Below are positions 8,337 to 17,188 of a stretch of DNA of 64,000 nucleotides, in pieces. Origin of the DNA: Caldilineaceae bacterium. GTDB taxonomy: Bacteria; Chloroflexota; Anaerolineae; Caldilineales; Caldilineaceae. Both the position numbers and the translations under genes were made by a program. The stretch is taken from assembly GCA_020846635.1 (NCBI GenBank), contig JADLDO010000064.1, forward strand, positions 248,001 through 312,000, given 5' to 3'. Each line of letters opens with the position of its first letter. Position 1 is the first letter of the stretch. Under the pieces are notes generated by a model. That model was given only the letters and a program-made list of their open reading frames with translations. It was not told the origin of the DNA and searched no databases.

Positions 8337-11039
8337 ATGCCCACAGACTATCAATTGCAGGATGTCGCCCGCCTGCCCCTGCCCACCGACAACGTTGCCA
8401 TCACCACCCAACGGCTTGAGGCAGGTGCAGAGATCGTTGACGGCGACCAACGCTATACGCTCAGCCATACCATGCTGGAAGGCCATCGTTTTGCGGTCGC
8501 GCCGATCGCGTCCGGCGATGCGCTTCGCTCCTGGGGACTGCCCTTTGGCTATGCCACGCGCGCCATTGCGCCTGGTGATTACGTCGCCAACGAAGCGATG
8601 TTAGAAGCATTGGGCGGGCGCACCATTGACTTCGTGCTTCCCACCACGCCCAACTTTGCCGACCACATCGAACCCTACGATTTTGACGAAAATGGTTGGC
8701 AGCCGGTAGATCAGGTCGCCTGCCACCCCGACGCTCGCACCTTCATGGGCTATCGCCGCAGTGGAGGCCGCGGTGTGGGTACGCGCAACTACATTGTCCT
8801 CTTGGGGACGACCTCGCGCACAGGCAGCTTTGTCAAGCAGCTTGAAGAACGGCTCAAGGGGATTGTCGCCGACTATCCAAACGTAGATGGGGTCGTCGCC
8901 GTCGCCCACACCGAGGGAGGCAGCGACCATCCCAACAACCTGGAACTGCTGCTGCGTACGCTTGCCGGGTTCATGGTCAACCCCAACGTTGGCGCAGTTC
9001 TGGCAGTGGACTTTGGCGTAGAGCCGGTCACTAATCGCATGTTGGCAGCCTATTGCCAAGAGCATGGCTATGCCATCGATCAACTCCCCCATCGCTTCCT
9101 CTCGCTCACCGGCCCGTTCCAGGCCAACCTGGAGGTAGGAGAAGCGCAGGTACGCGCATGGCTGCCGCTGGTCAACCAGGCTCAGCGCACCCCAGAATCA
9201 CTCTCTCATCTCAAGATTGGGCTGCAATGTGGCGGCTCGGATGCTTTCTCCGGCATCTCTGCCAACCCCCTCTTGGGCTGGGTCGCACGCGAAATCATCC
9301 GCTATGGTGGGGCCGCCAATCTGGCCGAAACCGACGAATTGATCGGCGCAGAGTCTTATGTGCTGCAAAAGGTGCGTGATATTGCCACCGCGCAAAAGTT
9401 CTTGGCAACCGTCGAAGCCTTCAAAGAGCGGGTTTCCTGGCATGGTCACAGCGCCGAGGGCAATCCATCCGGGGGTAACAAGTTCCGCGGGCTCTATAAT
9501 ATCGTACTCAAGTCGATTGGGGCTGCCAACAAGAAAGACCCCGCGGTGCGCCTGGATCATGTCATCGCCTACTCCGAGTTGATGGAGGAACCGGGCTTTT
9601 ACTTCATGGACAGCCCCGGTAATGACCTGGAGAGCGTCGCCGGACAGATCGGCGCGGGCTGTAACATGATCTTTTTCACCACAGGCAATGGCTCCATCAC
9701 CAATTTCCCCTTTGTGCCCACCATCAAGATGGTCACCACCACGCGCCGCTATAGGCTGCTCTCGCGCGAGATGGATGTCAATGCCGGGGCCTATCTCGAC
9801 GGAACGCCGATGGATGAGTTGGGGGCAGAGACGCTGGATCTCACAGTGGCAATCGCATCCGGTCAACGCTGCGCCGGTGAAAAAGCAGGCCATGCCCAGG
9901 TGCAAATCTGGCGTGACTGGCGACAGACCGATCCCAGCCACCTGAAGGAGTTGCTCAACCAGCCCCTCCCCGACGGAGCCAGCCTGCCGGTGCTGCCCCC
10001 CGCTGCCCCGCGACCCGCAGTCACTTTCGCCACGCGGCGCAGCAATGGAACCCACGCCCTCGACCAAGTGGCGCTGGTGCTGCCCACCAGCCTTTGCGCG
10101 GGCCAAGTCGCGCGCATGGCTGCCACGCGCCTCAATCGTCAGGCATTGGGACGTGATCAGGGCATCTCACGCTTTGTCTCGCTGGTGCATACCGAAGGCT
10201 GCGGCGTCTCCGGTGGCTCCTCCGAAGAACTCTACATCCGTACCATGCTTGGTTACATGGCACACCCGTTGGTAGGCCCCTGCTTATTGTTAGAACATGG
10301 CTGTGAAAAGACCCACAACGACTACATGCGCCACCAACTAGCCGCCGAAGGGATTGACCCCAATCGCCTGGGATGGGCCAGCGTGCAGTTGGATGGCGGC
10401 ATTGAGAATGTACTCGGCAAGATCGAAAGTTGGTTTAGCCAGGCCATCGACCAAGCGCCCCCCTCTGTCGAGGAGCGCGCCGGTCTTGAAGCCCTACGCA
10501 TCGGCCTTGCCAGCGCCGGACCAGTTACGCCAAAGGCAGCCGCGGCCCTCTCCGAACTCACACGCCAGGTCGTCGCCGCGGGTGGTTCTGTCGTCCTGCC
10601 ACAGAATACCGGGCTGCTCTCCGACGCAACCTATCTCGATGCGACATTGGGGAGCCAGCCCGCACTCCCAACCCTGGCCTATGGTGCGCCGATGCACAGT
10701 GTGGGCTTCCACATCATGGAAACGCCTACCGCCCATTGGGTGGAAACCCTGACAGGGCTGGGCGCAACGGGCGTCGATCTGATAATCGCCTATATTGGCG
10801 AGCACCCGCTCCAGACCCATCCCATGATCCCGCTCTTGCAGATCACCGATCAGAGCGAGGTACACAACGCCTTTGGCCCCGACCTCGATCTCTGGCTCGA
10901 AGGTTCAGCCGATCAGTGGCCCACCCAAATCTTGAGCCGCATCGCTGCCGTGGCGGAACATGCCTACGCGCCACTACTCTACCAACTCGGCAACATCGAC
11001 TTTCAAGTCACCCGCGGCCTCCTCGGCGTCTCCATGTAA
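8337..11039 (+). CDS. Double-length UxaA-type sugar-acid dehydratase
   Basis: 900 residues, against about 500 for altronate dehydratase UxaA. Order: an N-terminal SAF-like domain (about 1-95), a full UxaA core starting at FMGYRRSGGRGVGTRNY (about 138) and ending near 545, a linker rich in Pro and Ala, and a second UxaA-type core from VALVLPTSLCAGQVARMAA (about 579) to the C-terminus. UxaA enzymes remove water from altronate, galactarate and similar acids with a metal ion. The second half keeps HTEGCGVSG and EHGCEKTHND, while the first has HTEGGSDHPN. The gene follows the two lactonase genes and ends at a strong terminator. Confidence 0.85.
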   Translation: MPTDYQLQDVARLPLPTDNVAITTQRLEAGAEIVDGDQRYTLSHTMLEGHRFAVAPIASGDALRSWGLPFGYATRAIAPGDYVANEAMLEALGGRTIDFVLPTTPNFADHIEPYDFDENGWQPVDQVACHPDARTFMGYRRSGGRGVGTRNYIVLLGTTSRTGSFVKQLEERLKGIVADYPNVDGVVAVAHTEGGSDHPNNLELLLRTLAGFMVNPNVGAVLAVDFGVEPVTNRMLAAYCQEHGYAIDQLPHRFLSLTGPFQANLEVGEAQVRAWLPLVNQAQRTPESLSHLKIGLQCGGSDAFSGISANPLLGWVAREIIRYGGAANLAETDELIGAESYVLQKVRDIATAQKFLATVEAFKERVSWHGHSAEGNPSGGNKFRGLYNIVLKSIGAANKKDPAVRLDHVIAYSELMEEPGFYFMDSPGNDLESVAGQIGAGCNMIFFTTGNGSITNFPFVPTIKMVTTTRRYRLLSREMDVNAGAYLDGTPMDELGAETLDLTVAIASGQRCAGEKAGHAQVQIWRDWRQTDPSHLKELLNQPLPDGASLPVLPPAAPRPAVTFATRRSNGTHALDQVALVLPTSLCAGQVARMAATRLNRQALGRDQGISRFVSLVHTEGCGVSGGSSEELYIRTMLGYMAHPLVGPCLLLEHGCEKTHNDYMRHQLAAEGIDPNRLGWASVQLDGGIENVLGKIESWFSQAIDQAPPSVEERAGLEALRIGLASAGPVTPKAAAALSELTRQVVAAGGSVVLPQNTGLLSDATYLDATLGSQPALPTLAYGAPMHSVGFHIMETPTAHWVETLTGLGATGVDLIIAYIGEHPLQTHPMIPLLQITDQSEVHNAFGPDLDLWLEGSADQWPTQILSRIAAVAEHAYAPLLYQLGNIDFQVTRGLLGVSM

Positions 11040-11060
11040 CGCACCTGTCCCTTACCACAC

Positions 11061-11101
11061 AAAAAGGGGGCTGGATGGCGGTGTGCCGTCCAGCCCCCTT
11101 T
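11061..11101. terminator. Bidirectional rho-independent terminator
   Basis: The stem GGGGGCTGGA(T/C)GG closes on a short loop. It is preceded by AAAAA and followed by TTT, so it can end the dehydratase operon on the plus strand and the lipoprotein gene on the minus strand. Confidence 0.85.
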
Positions 11102-11123
11102 GCTTCAACGAAAGCCGCTGCTC

Positions 11124-11624
11124 CTAATTACTCGCTTCTCCGGTCGCATCTTCGCTTGTATCGACTCGTGCAAAGAAGATCGCTGTCTTGTTTAGCTCCG
11201 CATCTTTGGCGGCGACAATCGCCAAGACCTCACTTTTGTCACCGGTCGTCTTATTAAAGACGCAGATCGTTCCCTCTTCGACCGATTCACCACTGCCAAA
11301 ACAGCCTGCGCCTCCCTCACTCGACCATCCCTGCCCTGTCATTCGTTCGTTGGAATAGAAATCCAATACAGCCTGTGGGATCGCATCCGTGGTATAGGCG
11401 ATAAAATCCATCCGGCCCTGCAATATCGCCTGGAGCGCCAGGCGTGCCGCCAGCGGCATCTCCATGTCGGCCTTTGTCATGCCATCCATGCGCGGCACAT
11501 CTGCCCATAGATCGCTCACCGTCCCTGATGACCTGCCACCCAAAAGCGAGCTGACCATGCCACAGGCACTGGTGAAGATGAGCGCGCCCACTAACAGCCC
11601 CAAGACCATAAACTTATGCTTCAT
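11124..11624 (-). CDS. Hypothetical lipoprotein
   Basis: 166 residues. A positively charged start, a hydrophobic stretch and the lipobox FTSAC (Cys21) mark it as a lipoprotein anchored outside the membrane. The mature part contains the phrases LDFYSNERMTGQGWSSEGGAGCFG and ICVFNKTTGDKSEVLAIVAAKD-like segments. The pattern resembles small cell-surface proteins with an alpha/beta fold that are frequent in Chloroflexota, but I do not recognise the family. It is a single-gene unit between two terminators. Confidence 0.75.
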   Translation of the reverse strand: MKHKFMVLGLLVGALIFTSACGMVSSLLGGRSSGTVSDLWADVPRMDGMTKADMEMPLAARLALQAILQGRMDFIAYTTDAIPQAVLDFYSNERMTGQGWSSEGGAGCFGSGESVEEGTICVFNKTTGDKSEVLAIVAAKDAELNKTAIFFARVDTSEDATGEASN

Positions 11625-11798
11625 TCCCTACTCCTCGTCTGATACTGCGTGTGATACTGCTGAATGTGCTGTGTAACCAAGCAAGTATCATAGCACATTC
11701 AGCAGTCCAGGCTTCAGATACGCCCTAAAAAGCGCGGTGTCAGCCTGCCCCTAGTGCTGGCGCGTCAAGTCGTTTTCGCCTGGCGCTGAAACCCCCTC

Positions 11799-11915
11799 AT
11801 GCATGTTTGGCTGCGGGTGATATTCAACCTGCTAAGCGCGGCTTTTATCTTCACCGGCTTTGTGAAGTACGAGCGCAGCCAACACATCTCCGAAGCCACA
11901 CTTCAAACAGCATAG
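11799..11915 (+). CDS. Possible 38-residue single-span membrane peptide
   Basis: ATG 11799 opens MHVWLRVIFNLLSAAFIFTG and runs on to TAG at 11915. It contains one hydrophobic span of about 17 residues followed by a charged tail. An in-frame stop lies four codons upstream and a strong terminator lies 9 nt downstream. There is no clear ribosome binding site, so the call is weak; only comparison with related genomes can decide it. Confidence 0.2.
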   Translation: MHVWLRVIFNLLSAAFIFTGFVKYERSQHISEATLQTA

Positions 11916-11923
11916 CGCTCCCC

Positions 11924-11969
11924 AAAAAACGGCAACCCTTCTGCCTGGGCAGAAGGGTTGCCGTTTTTA
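11924..11969. terminator. Bidirectional rho-independent terminator
   Basis: A perfect 15-bp stem, GGCAACCCTTCTGCC and its complement, closes on TGG. It is flanked by AAAAAA on the left and TTTTT on the right, and ends terC on the minus strand. Confidence 0.9.
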
Positions 11970-11995
11970 CTCAACAATTGGTTTGCCGGTTGGCA

Positions 11996-12949
11996 TTAAA
12001 GTTGTGGTTCTATGGGAGATTCTATATCTGTCTCAGCGGCTTCTGGAAGCAACAACGACGCGACAATAGAAATCGTCAGAATGCTGGCGATGACCCCCAG
12101 CGAGACTACAATCGGGATATGGTAGAAGCCTTCGATCAACATCTTCACGCCCACAAAGACTAAGATTGCCGACAGTCCCATTTTGAGAAAGCGGAACTTT
12201 GTCACGATATCAGCCAAGAGGAAGTACATGGAACGCAGCCCCAAAATGGCAAAGACGTTCGATGTATAGACAATGAATGGGTCCTGTGTCACAGCAAAAA
12301 TTGCCGGAATGGAATCCAGCGCAAAGACCAAGTCTGTCGTCTCGACAATCAACAATACGACAAAGAGAGGTGTTGCAAAGAGTCGCCCACCCTCACGCAC
12401 AAAGAAGTCATGACCGTGATACTGCTGCGTGACCGGCATGAACCGGCGCAGGAGCTTCACCACAGCGTTTGACTCTACTTCAACGTTCTCATCATCCTTG
12501 TGTACCGCCATGCGAATCCCCGTAAAGACGAGAAATGCGCCGAAGATATAGATGACCCAGTGAAATTGAGCGATGAGAAAGGCACCAACACCGATCAGGA
12601 CACCGCGCATGATCAGCGCACCGAGGATGCCCCAAAAGAGGACACGATGCTGGAAGATTGGTGGCACATTGAAGTAGCTGAACAACATCACAAAGACAAA
12701 GATGTTGTCAACACTCAACGATTTTTCGATCAGATAACCGGTGAGGAACTGCAATGCGGGCTCAGGCCCCGCATAGAAGTAAATACCTAGATTAAAAAGC
12801 AACGAAATCGAGATCCAGACCACTGTCCAAATCGCGGCTTCGCGCATACCCACAACGTGATCCTTGCGGTGAAACACCCCCAGGTCAAGTGCCAGCAGCC
12901 CCAGCACAAAGACATTAAAGATCACCCAAAACCAGATGTTTGCTGCCAT
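11996..12949 (-). CDS. TerC family integral membrane protein (probable manganese exporter)
   Basis: 317 residues from ATG 12949, which has GGAGG 8 nt upstream; the longer frame up to 13015 runs into the riboswitch expression platform. It has about nine hydrophobic spans. The family motifs SLSVDNIFVFVMLFSYF (about 71-87) and VETTDLVFALDSIPAIFAVT (near 205) carry the acidic residues conserved in TerC/Alx transporters. TerC/Alx proteins export Mn2+ or protect exported metalloproteins. The manganese riboswitch just upstream strongly supports Mn2+ control here. Confidence 0.92.
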   Translation of the reverse strand: MAANIWFWVIFNVFVLGLLALDLGVFHRKDHVVGMREAAIWTVVWISISLLFNLGIYFYAGPEPALQFLTGYLIEKSLSVDNIFVFVMLFSYFNVPPIFQHRVLFWGILGALIMRGVLIGVGAFLIAQFHWVIYIFGAFLVFTGIRMAVHKDDENVEVESNAVVKLLRRFMPVTQQYHGHDFFVREGGRLFATPLFVVLLIVETTDLVFALDSIPAIFAVTQDPFIVYTSNVFAILGLRSMYFLLADIVTKFRFLKMGLSAILVFVGVKMLIEGFYHIPIVVSLGVIASILTISIVASLLLPEAAETDIESPIEPQL

Positions 12950-12991
12950 TTTGTACCCTCCATTGCCTTTTTCCGCAGGGCAAAATGCAAC

Positions 12992-13035
12992 AAAAAAGGC
13001 GAGACCCCACGGCAATCAGTCGTGATGGTCTCGCC
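12992..13035 (-). terminator. Riboswitch expression-platform terminator
   Basis: On the minus strand GGCGAGACC pairs with GGTCTCGCC, followed by TTTTTT. The 5' arm overlaps the conserved GAGACC of the aptamer, as expected for a switch that turns on when ligand holds that strand. Confidence 0.8.
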
Positions 13036-13139
13036 CACAGTCTCTTACACTGTTGATCAACCGAAGGCATATCGATGCCTTGTCTTGACGATTGATCGAT
13101 CTAACCATCGGGACTGGCTAGCAGGCTACTCCCCAATAG
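13036..13139 (-). promoter_or_regulatory. yybP-ykoY manganese riboswitch aptamer
   Basis: The transcript begins with the hallmark GGGGAGTAGCC (13134 down to 13124). It continues through a paired region around CAAGGCATCGATATGCCTTCGG and ends in GGCGAGACC, which is shared with the terminator. The yybP-ykoY class binds Mn2+ and typically controls TerC, MntP and related exporters, which agrees with the downstream gene. The identification is from motif order, not a covariance-model score. Confidence 0.8.
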
Positions 13140-13145
13140 AGAAGG

Positions 13146-13173
13146 ATTCTACCACAAAATAGCGTGGCGTCAA
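13146..13173 (-). promoter_or_regulatory. Sigma-70 type promoter of riboswitch-terC
   Basis: TTGACG (13173-13168), a 16-nt spacer and TAGAAT (13151-13146). The expected start point near 13139 coincides with the 5' edge of the aptamer. Confidence 0.65.
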
Positions 13174-13210
13174 TTTGAATCTAGGCCCGCAGCTACCAAC
13201 CGCACCTATA

Positions 13211-14593
13211 TCACTTGCTCAATGTGTTAAAGGGTGCCAAACCGCGGCTCTTCCAGTAGAGCAGCCGTTCGCGTAGCGCCTTCGGATAGACTCCCGCCAG
13301 TTCTTCGTCAGTGCGCGTTTCAAATTGCAGAACGATCTCACGCTGCCCCAGCCGCTGCGCCCTAATTTCCTGGCCTTTGGCAAGACCCAGGCGATAGCCA
13401 CCGGGCAGACCTAACAGAATCACAAGTGTGATGATGCCGCATAGAACCGCCCCACTACGCCGCAAATTCGGGCTTTCCGGCTCTTTGCTGGTGGCGAGCA
13501 CAACCGTGAGCAGATAGGTTGCAACAATACCAAGCAGCGTAATCGTCGTATAACGCGAAGTCAGCATATACGCCCGATCCCAATAGCCCATGCGCCCTCC
13601 CACAATGGTCAGCGACGATAGAAAGCTCAACAGGCCCAGGGCGACCAGCGACAAGGGCATCGCGCTCCACACCGCGCGCGTGCGCCAAAGCAGGACGAGA
13701 GCAAGCAGAAACACCACAACGACGATTAGACCACTGACAACAGCCAACGCAGCGTTTTGCGGGGCCAATAACGCGCCGACATTGGCAAAAATGAGTGAGG
13801 GTAAACTAAACGGCTCAGTGGATAACAAGCCAACAGCCGCCTCGAAAAACTCAGAGAGCGTGGCCGGTCGCACCAGTTGTGTAGGTGATGGCCGCGTGAC
13901 CTGCGTTACATAGTTACGGAAATAGACAAACAAGATAGCCGCTGCCGCCCCAACCCAGCCCAGCAAACGCGAGCGGTTCACGCGCGCCAAAAGCAAATAG
14001 ACCAGACCAGCGGGCCAAATCATCAGGCCGTTAACAAATGAAAAGGAGGCAACAACGGCGCACAAGATCGCCATCCCAAGTTTTGCCACCCCCGGCCTGG
14101 AGAGGAAATAGAGCGCCCAAACGCTGCCACAGACCATCATATAAATGGCGATCTGCCATCCCCACAACATATTTTCCCACTGCTCCAGGCTAAAGACCAC
14201 GAACGCAACCGGCACCATTGCCCAGAGCGACACCCTGCCACTGGCGCGCAGCATCCGCCACAGCCCCCACAGCGTGAGACAGGCCAAAACCACGTTGAGA
14301 TACATCGCCACGGTCACATCAAGCGCCACCGTATAGCGCAGCACAAAATAAACCAGGCGTGTCATCACCAGCCGGTGCTCATTGTGCGGAATCCAAAAAG
14401 CGTGGTGCCAGTTCCCCCCGTCCAGCCCCTTCATGCTCCACCAAAATTCCCACTCGTCCGCAAAAGGAACACTGACAGCGAAGGCACGCACAAACCAGAT
14501 GTGAACAAGAATGGGGAGGACAATCAAACCAAGTGGCAGTAGGGTTCCAAAAGAGAACGTCTGGTTGGCGTTTTGGGGTGGCGAAGATCGCAT
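13211..14593 (-). CDS. Polytopic membrane protein of unknown function
   Basis: About 460 residues with roughly eleven hydrophobic segments. A first luminal-side loop contains FADEWEFWWSMKGLDGG followed by NEHRL. An acidic loop after the first span and a short soluble tail are reminiscent of GT-C glycosyltransferases, but no specific family is recognised. The start could be either of two adjacent ATGs (14596 or 14593); neither has a clear ribosome binding site, and the frame also extends to a TTG at 14629. Its 3' end lies about 40 nt before the terC promoter. Confidence 0.75.
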   Translation of the reverse strand: MRSSPPQNANQTFSFGTLLPLGLIVLPILVHIWFVRAFAVSVPFADEWEFWWSMKGLDGGNWHHAFWIPHNEHRLVMTRLVYFVLRYTVALDVTVAMYLNVVLACLTLWGLWRMLRASGRVSLWAMVPVAFVVFSLEQWENMLWGWQIAIYMMVCGSVWALYFLSRPGVAKLGMAILCAVVASFSFVNGLMIWPAGLVYLLLARVNRSRLLGWVGAAAAILFVYFRNYVTQVTRPSPTQLVRPATLSEFFEAAVGLLSTEPFSLPSLIFANVGALLAPQNAALAVVSGLIVVVVFLLALVLLWRTRAVWSAMPLSLVALGLLSFLSSLTIVGGRMGYWDRAYMLTSRYTTITLLGIVATYLLTVVLATSKEPESPNLRRSGAVLCGIITLVILLGLPGGYRLGLAKGQEIRAQRLGQREIVLQFETRTDEELAGVYPKALRERLLYWKSRGLAPFNTLSK

Positions 14594-14759
14594 CATAAAG
14601 ATCACATCATCGAGAGGATTGCAGCTCAACTATCCAATAACAAAGATAGCGATCTCATCCAAGCTTTGCAGCAGGGTGGAGATCGCTATCTTCATTCCCT
14701 TCGTGACAACTCGCATTCCTACTCTTTCGGAAAAAGTCTCAGCGAAAGTTGTCTTTCTT

Positions 14760-14835
<76 letters not shown>

Positions 14836-14931
14836 ATGTTGTCACGGTATGCAGATTGTAGGTGATTTTGGCCTGTGTGTCAAATTTGCTTCCCCAACCA
14901 AGACGCTCAAATTCTGACCAGCCCTCCGCGC

Positions 14932-14942
14932 TGTGATATACT
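14932..14942 (+). promoter_or_regulatory. Extended -10 promoter element
   Basis: TGTGATATACT contains TG-n-TATACT. Transcription from it would start near 14949, giving a 135-nt leader before the radical SAM gene. Confidence 0.45.
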
Positions 14943-14948
14943 ACCGCC

Positions 14949-15083
14949 GCGGTGTGCCCTGGAAACAGTTGATCAGTTACTTGATCAATCAGTGAATGGG
15001 ACACTGCCCAGCTTCTCGACGCGGGTTCGAATCCCGCTTGCGCCAGGCGGCTAGCGCAACCGCAGCGAAGGGATAGAGTCAAC
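14949..15083 (+). ncRNA. Structured leader with tRNA-like T-arm
   Basis: Four hairpins follow one another: TTGATCA/TGATCAA, CAGTG-AATGGGA-CACTG (14991-15007), the perfect T-arm GCGGG-TTCGAAT-CCCGC (15021-15037) and TTGCGC/GCGCAA (15038-15060). The third matches a tRNA T-arm and is followed by TTGCGCCA like an acceptor strand. The 7-nt loop of the second lacks U33, and no proper 5' acceptor or D-arm is visible, so a working tRNA is unlikely. It may be a tRNA remnant or a cis-acting leader. Confidence 0.4.
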
Positions 15084-17186
15084 ATGCTATCGACACCTAA
15101 ACAAATCACGCGCGCCCTCGACCGGGTGCTGCATCATGTGACAAAACCGGCCCGCTACACAGGCGGCGAACTCAACAGCATCGCCAAAGATTGGGAGGAC
15201 CCGGCAATCCGCACGAAGGTCGCCCTTGCTTTTCCCGATATTTACGAGCTTGGCGGCAGCAACTTAGGATTGATGCTGCTCTATGACCTCATCAATCGCC
15301 GTCCTGACCTCCTCGCAGAACGCGCCTACTGCCCGTGGCCCGACTTCGAAACCCTCATGCGCCGCGACGGTATCCCTCTCTATGGATTGGAGAGCCGCCA
15401 CCCGGTCACAGATTTTGATGTGGTCGGGTTCTCGCTGCCCTATGAGCAGCTATACACCAATGTCCTCACCATGTTGGATATTGCCGGCTTGCCCTTGCGC
15501 GCAGCCCAACGCACAGCGGCCCATCCCCTGGTGATTGCCGGTGGTTCCGGCTGCTATAACCCCGAACCGATGAGCGCTTTTTTTGATGCGATGGTCATTG
15601 GCGAAGGCGAAGAAGTTATCTTTGACGTCATCGAAGCCTATGAAGCGTGGCGCAGCGACTACCCTCGCCCCACTGAAACCAGCACAGCCGCGTCCGACTC
15701 CTGGCCCGACCCGGCGCGTGTTGCACTCTGGGAGCGGCTTGTACAAATTCCCGGCGTCTATGTGCCACACTTCTATGCTGTCAGCTATGGCGCGGATGCC
15801 ACGATTGAGGCCATTACGCCCATCCACCCCGCAGCCCCTGCCGAAGTGCTCAAACGTGTCGTCACTGTGCTGTCAAAGCCCGTGACACGCTTTATCGTGC
15901 CCTTCGTTGATGTGGTGCATAACCGCGCCGCCATTGAGATCATGCGCGGCTGCACGCGCGGCTGTCGTTTCTGCCAGGCGGGCATGATCTTCCGCCCGGT
16001 GCGCGAGCGGCCCGTCGAGGAAGTGCTGCAAGCCGTGGACGAAATGATCCAGCACTGCGGCTTTGAGGAGGTGAGTTTTCTCAGCCTCAGCAGTTCCGAC
16101 TATACCTATGTCGAAGAACTTGTGCGCCGCACCGTCGAACGACACGGGGCCGACAAACTCAGCATTGGCCTGCCCAGCCTGCGTATTGAGAGCTTTAGCG
16201 TCGATCTCATGGACCTGCTCGAAAAAGGTCGCCGCCGCTCCGGTTTCACCTTCGCCCCCGAAGCCGCTACCGACCGCCTGCGCGATGTCATCAACAAGCC
16301 CATCGCCTCAGACGACCTGCTCCAGACCGCCGAAGAGGTCTATAAGCGCGGCTGGACGACCATTAAAATGTACTTTATGATCGGCCATCCCACCCAAACA
16401 ACCGAGGATGTCCAGGCGATTGCCGACCTCTCCAAAGAGGTCTTGGCAGTCGGACGCCGCGTCTTGGGCAAAAAGGCCAACGTCCGTATCGGTGTCAGCA
16501 CCCTCGTCCCCAAACCCCACACCCCCTTCCAGTGGGTGCCGATGGAAGAAGATGCTGTTATCCGCGAGCAGATTGCCCTGCTCCAGCGCGAACTGCGCGG
16601 CCCTGGCATCAACTTCTCATGGAATAATGTCGAAGAGACGATGGTCGAGGCGTTCTTAACGCGCGGCGACCGCCGCCTCAGTGATGTGATCCAGCGTGCC
16701 TGGGAGTTGGGCGCCAAATTGGAGGGCTGGGGTGAGTGGTTCAACTTCCCAGCCTGGCAGCAAGCCTTTCATGAAATGGGGCTTGATATGGATTGGTACG
16801 CCCGCCGCGCCCGCCCAGTCGACGAAATCCTACCCTGGGAGCATATCTCTGCCGGGGTCAAAAAAGAATTCCTCGCCGCTGAATATGTCCACACCTATCA
16901 GGGCGGCGTGGTGGACGATTGTCGAGAGCACTGCTTTAGCTGTGGCATCCTCGGCCATTTCAAAGAGCAGCGTCGTGCGGCCCCCGATGATGGGTGGGCG
17001 TGCCCCAGTCTGGGACGCAACAAAAAGCGCCAGCCGGTTGACATTGTGCCGATTCCGCTCTACTTCAACGATGATATGTCACCCGAAATCACCGGCCAAT
17101 TCGACCACCGCGTGCCGCAACGGCGTTTTGGCACCGTCAGCCAAAGGGTCGATGATGCGATCTTGGTCGAGACGCCAGGAGACTGA
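15084..17186 (+). CDS. B12-binding-domain radical SAM protein (TIGR03960-like)
   Basis: 700 residues. An N-terminal B12-binding-like domain (AFPDIYELGGSNLGLMLLYDLIN, VGFSLPYEQLYTNVL) is followed by a radical SAM core whose cluster motif is CTRGCRFC (about 290-297, CX3CX2C). A C-terminal region contains CREHCFSCGI (about 612-621), which could hold a second iron-sulphur site. This family usually sits directly before a DUF2344 partner and near rplU-rpmA, exactly as seen here. Role unproven; RNA or protein modification is often suggested. Only 2 nt separate it from the next gene. Confidence 0.9.
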   Translation: MLSTPKQITRALDRVLHHVTKPARYTGGELNSIAKDWEDPAIRTKVALAFPDIYELGGSNLGLMLLYDLINRRPDLLAERAYCPWPDFETLMRRDGIPLYGLESRHPVTDFDVVGFSLPYEQLYTNVLTMLDIAGLPLRAAQRTAAHPLVIAGGSGCYNPEPMSAFFDAMVIGEGEEVIFDVIEAYEAWRSDYPRPTETSTAASDSWPDPARVALWERLVQIPGVYVPHFYAVSYGADATIEAITPIHPAAPAEVLKRVVTVLSKPVTRFIVPFVDVVHNRAAIEIMRGCTRGCRFCQAGMIFRPVRERPVEEVLQAVDEMIQHCGFEEVSFLSLSSSDYTYVEELVRRTVERHGADKLSIGLPSLRIESFSVDLMDLLEKGRRRSGFTFAPEAATDRLRDVINKPIASDDLLQTAEEVYKRGWTTIKMYFMIGHPTQTTEDVQAIADLSKEVLAVGRRVLGKKANVRIGVSTLVPKPHTPFQWVPMEEDAVIREQIALLQRELRGPGINFSWNNVEETMVEAFLTRGDRRLSDVIQRAWELGAKLEGWGEWFNFPAWQQAFHEMGLDMDWYARRARPVDEILPWEHISAGVKKEFLAAEYVHTYQGGVVDDCREHCFSCGILGHFKEQRRAAPDDGWACPSLGRNKKRQPVDIVPIPLYFNDDMSPEITGQFDHRVPQRRFGTVSQRVDDAILVETPGD

Positions 17187-17188
17187 CC

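Larger units (their letters stand above)
11625..11995. other. Intergenic stretch with a terminator and one possible very short ORF
   Basis: Between the lipoprotein start and the terC end I see the bidirectional hairpin at 11924-11969 and a 38-codon frame at 11799-11915. The repeated GTGATACTG phrases near 11640-11665 are short and unexplained. No other gene is supported. Confidence 0.5.

Noticed and set aside
9198..10106. 302-codon minus-strand frame inside the UxaA gene
   Set aside because: The opposite strand encodes a well-conserved enzyme over the whole interval; the frame shows only antisense composition.
14951..15045. A complete class II tRNA gene in the radical SAM leader
   Set aside because: Only the T-arm and 3' acceptor strand fit. 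The best 5' partner (GGTGTGC) needs three G-U pairs and one mismatch, the D-arm is absent, and the anticodon-like loop AATGGGA lacks U33.
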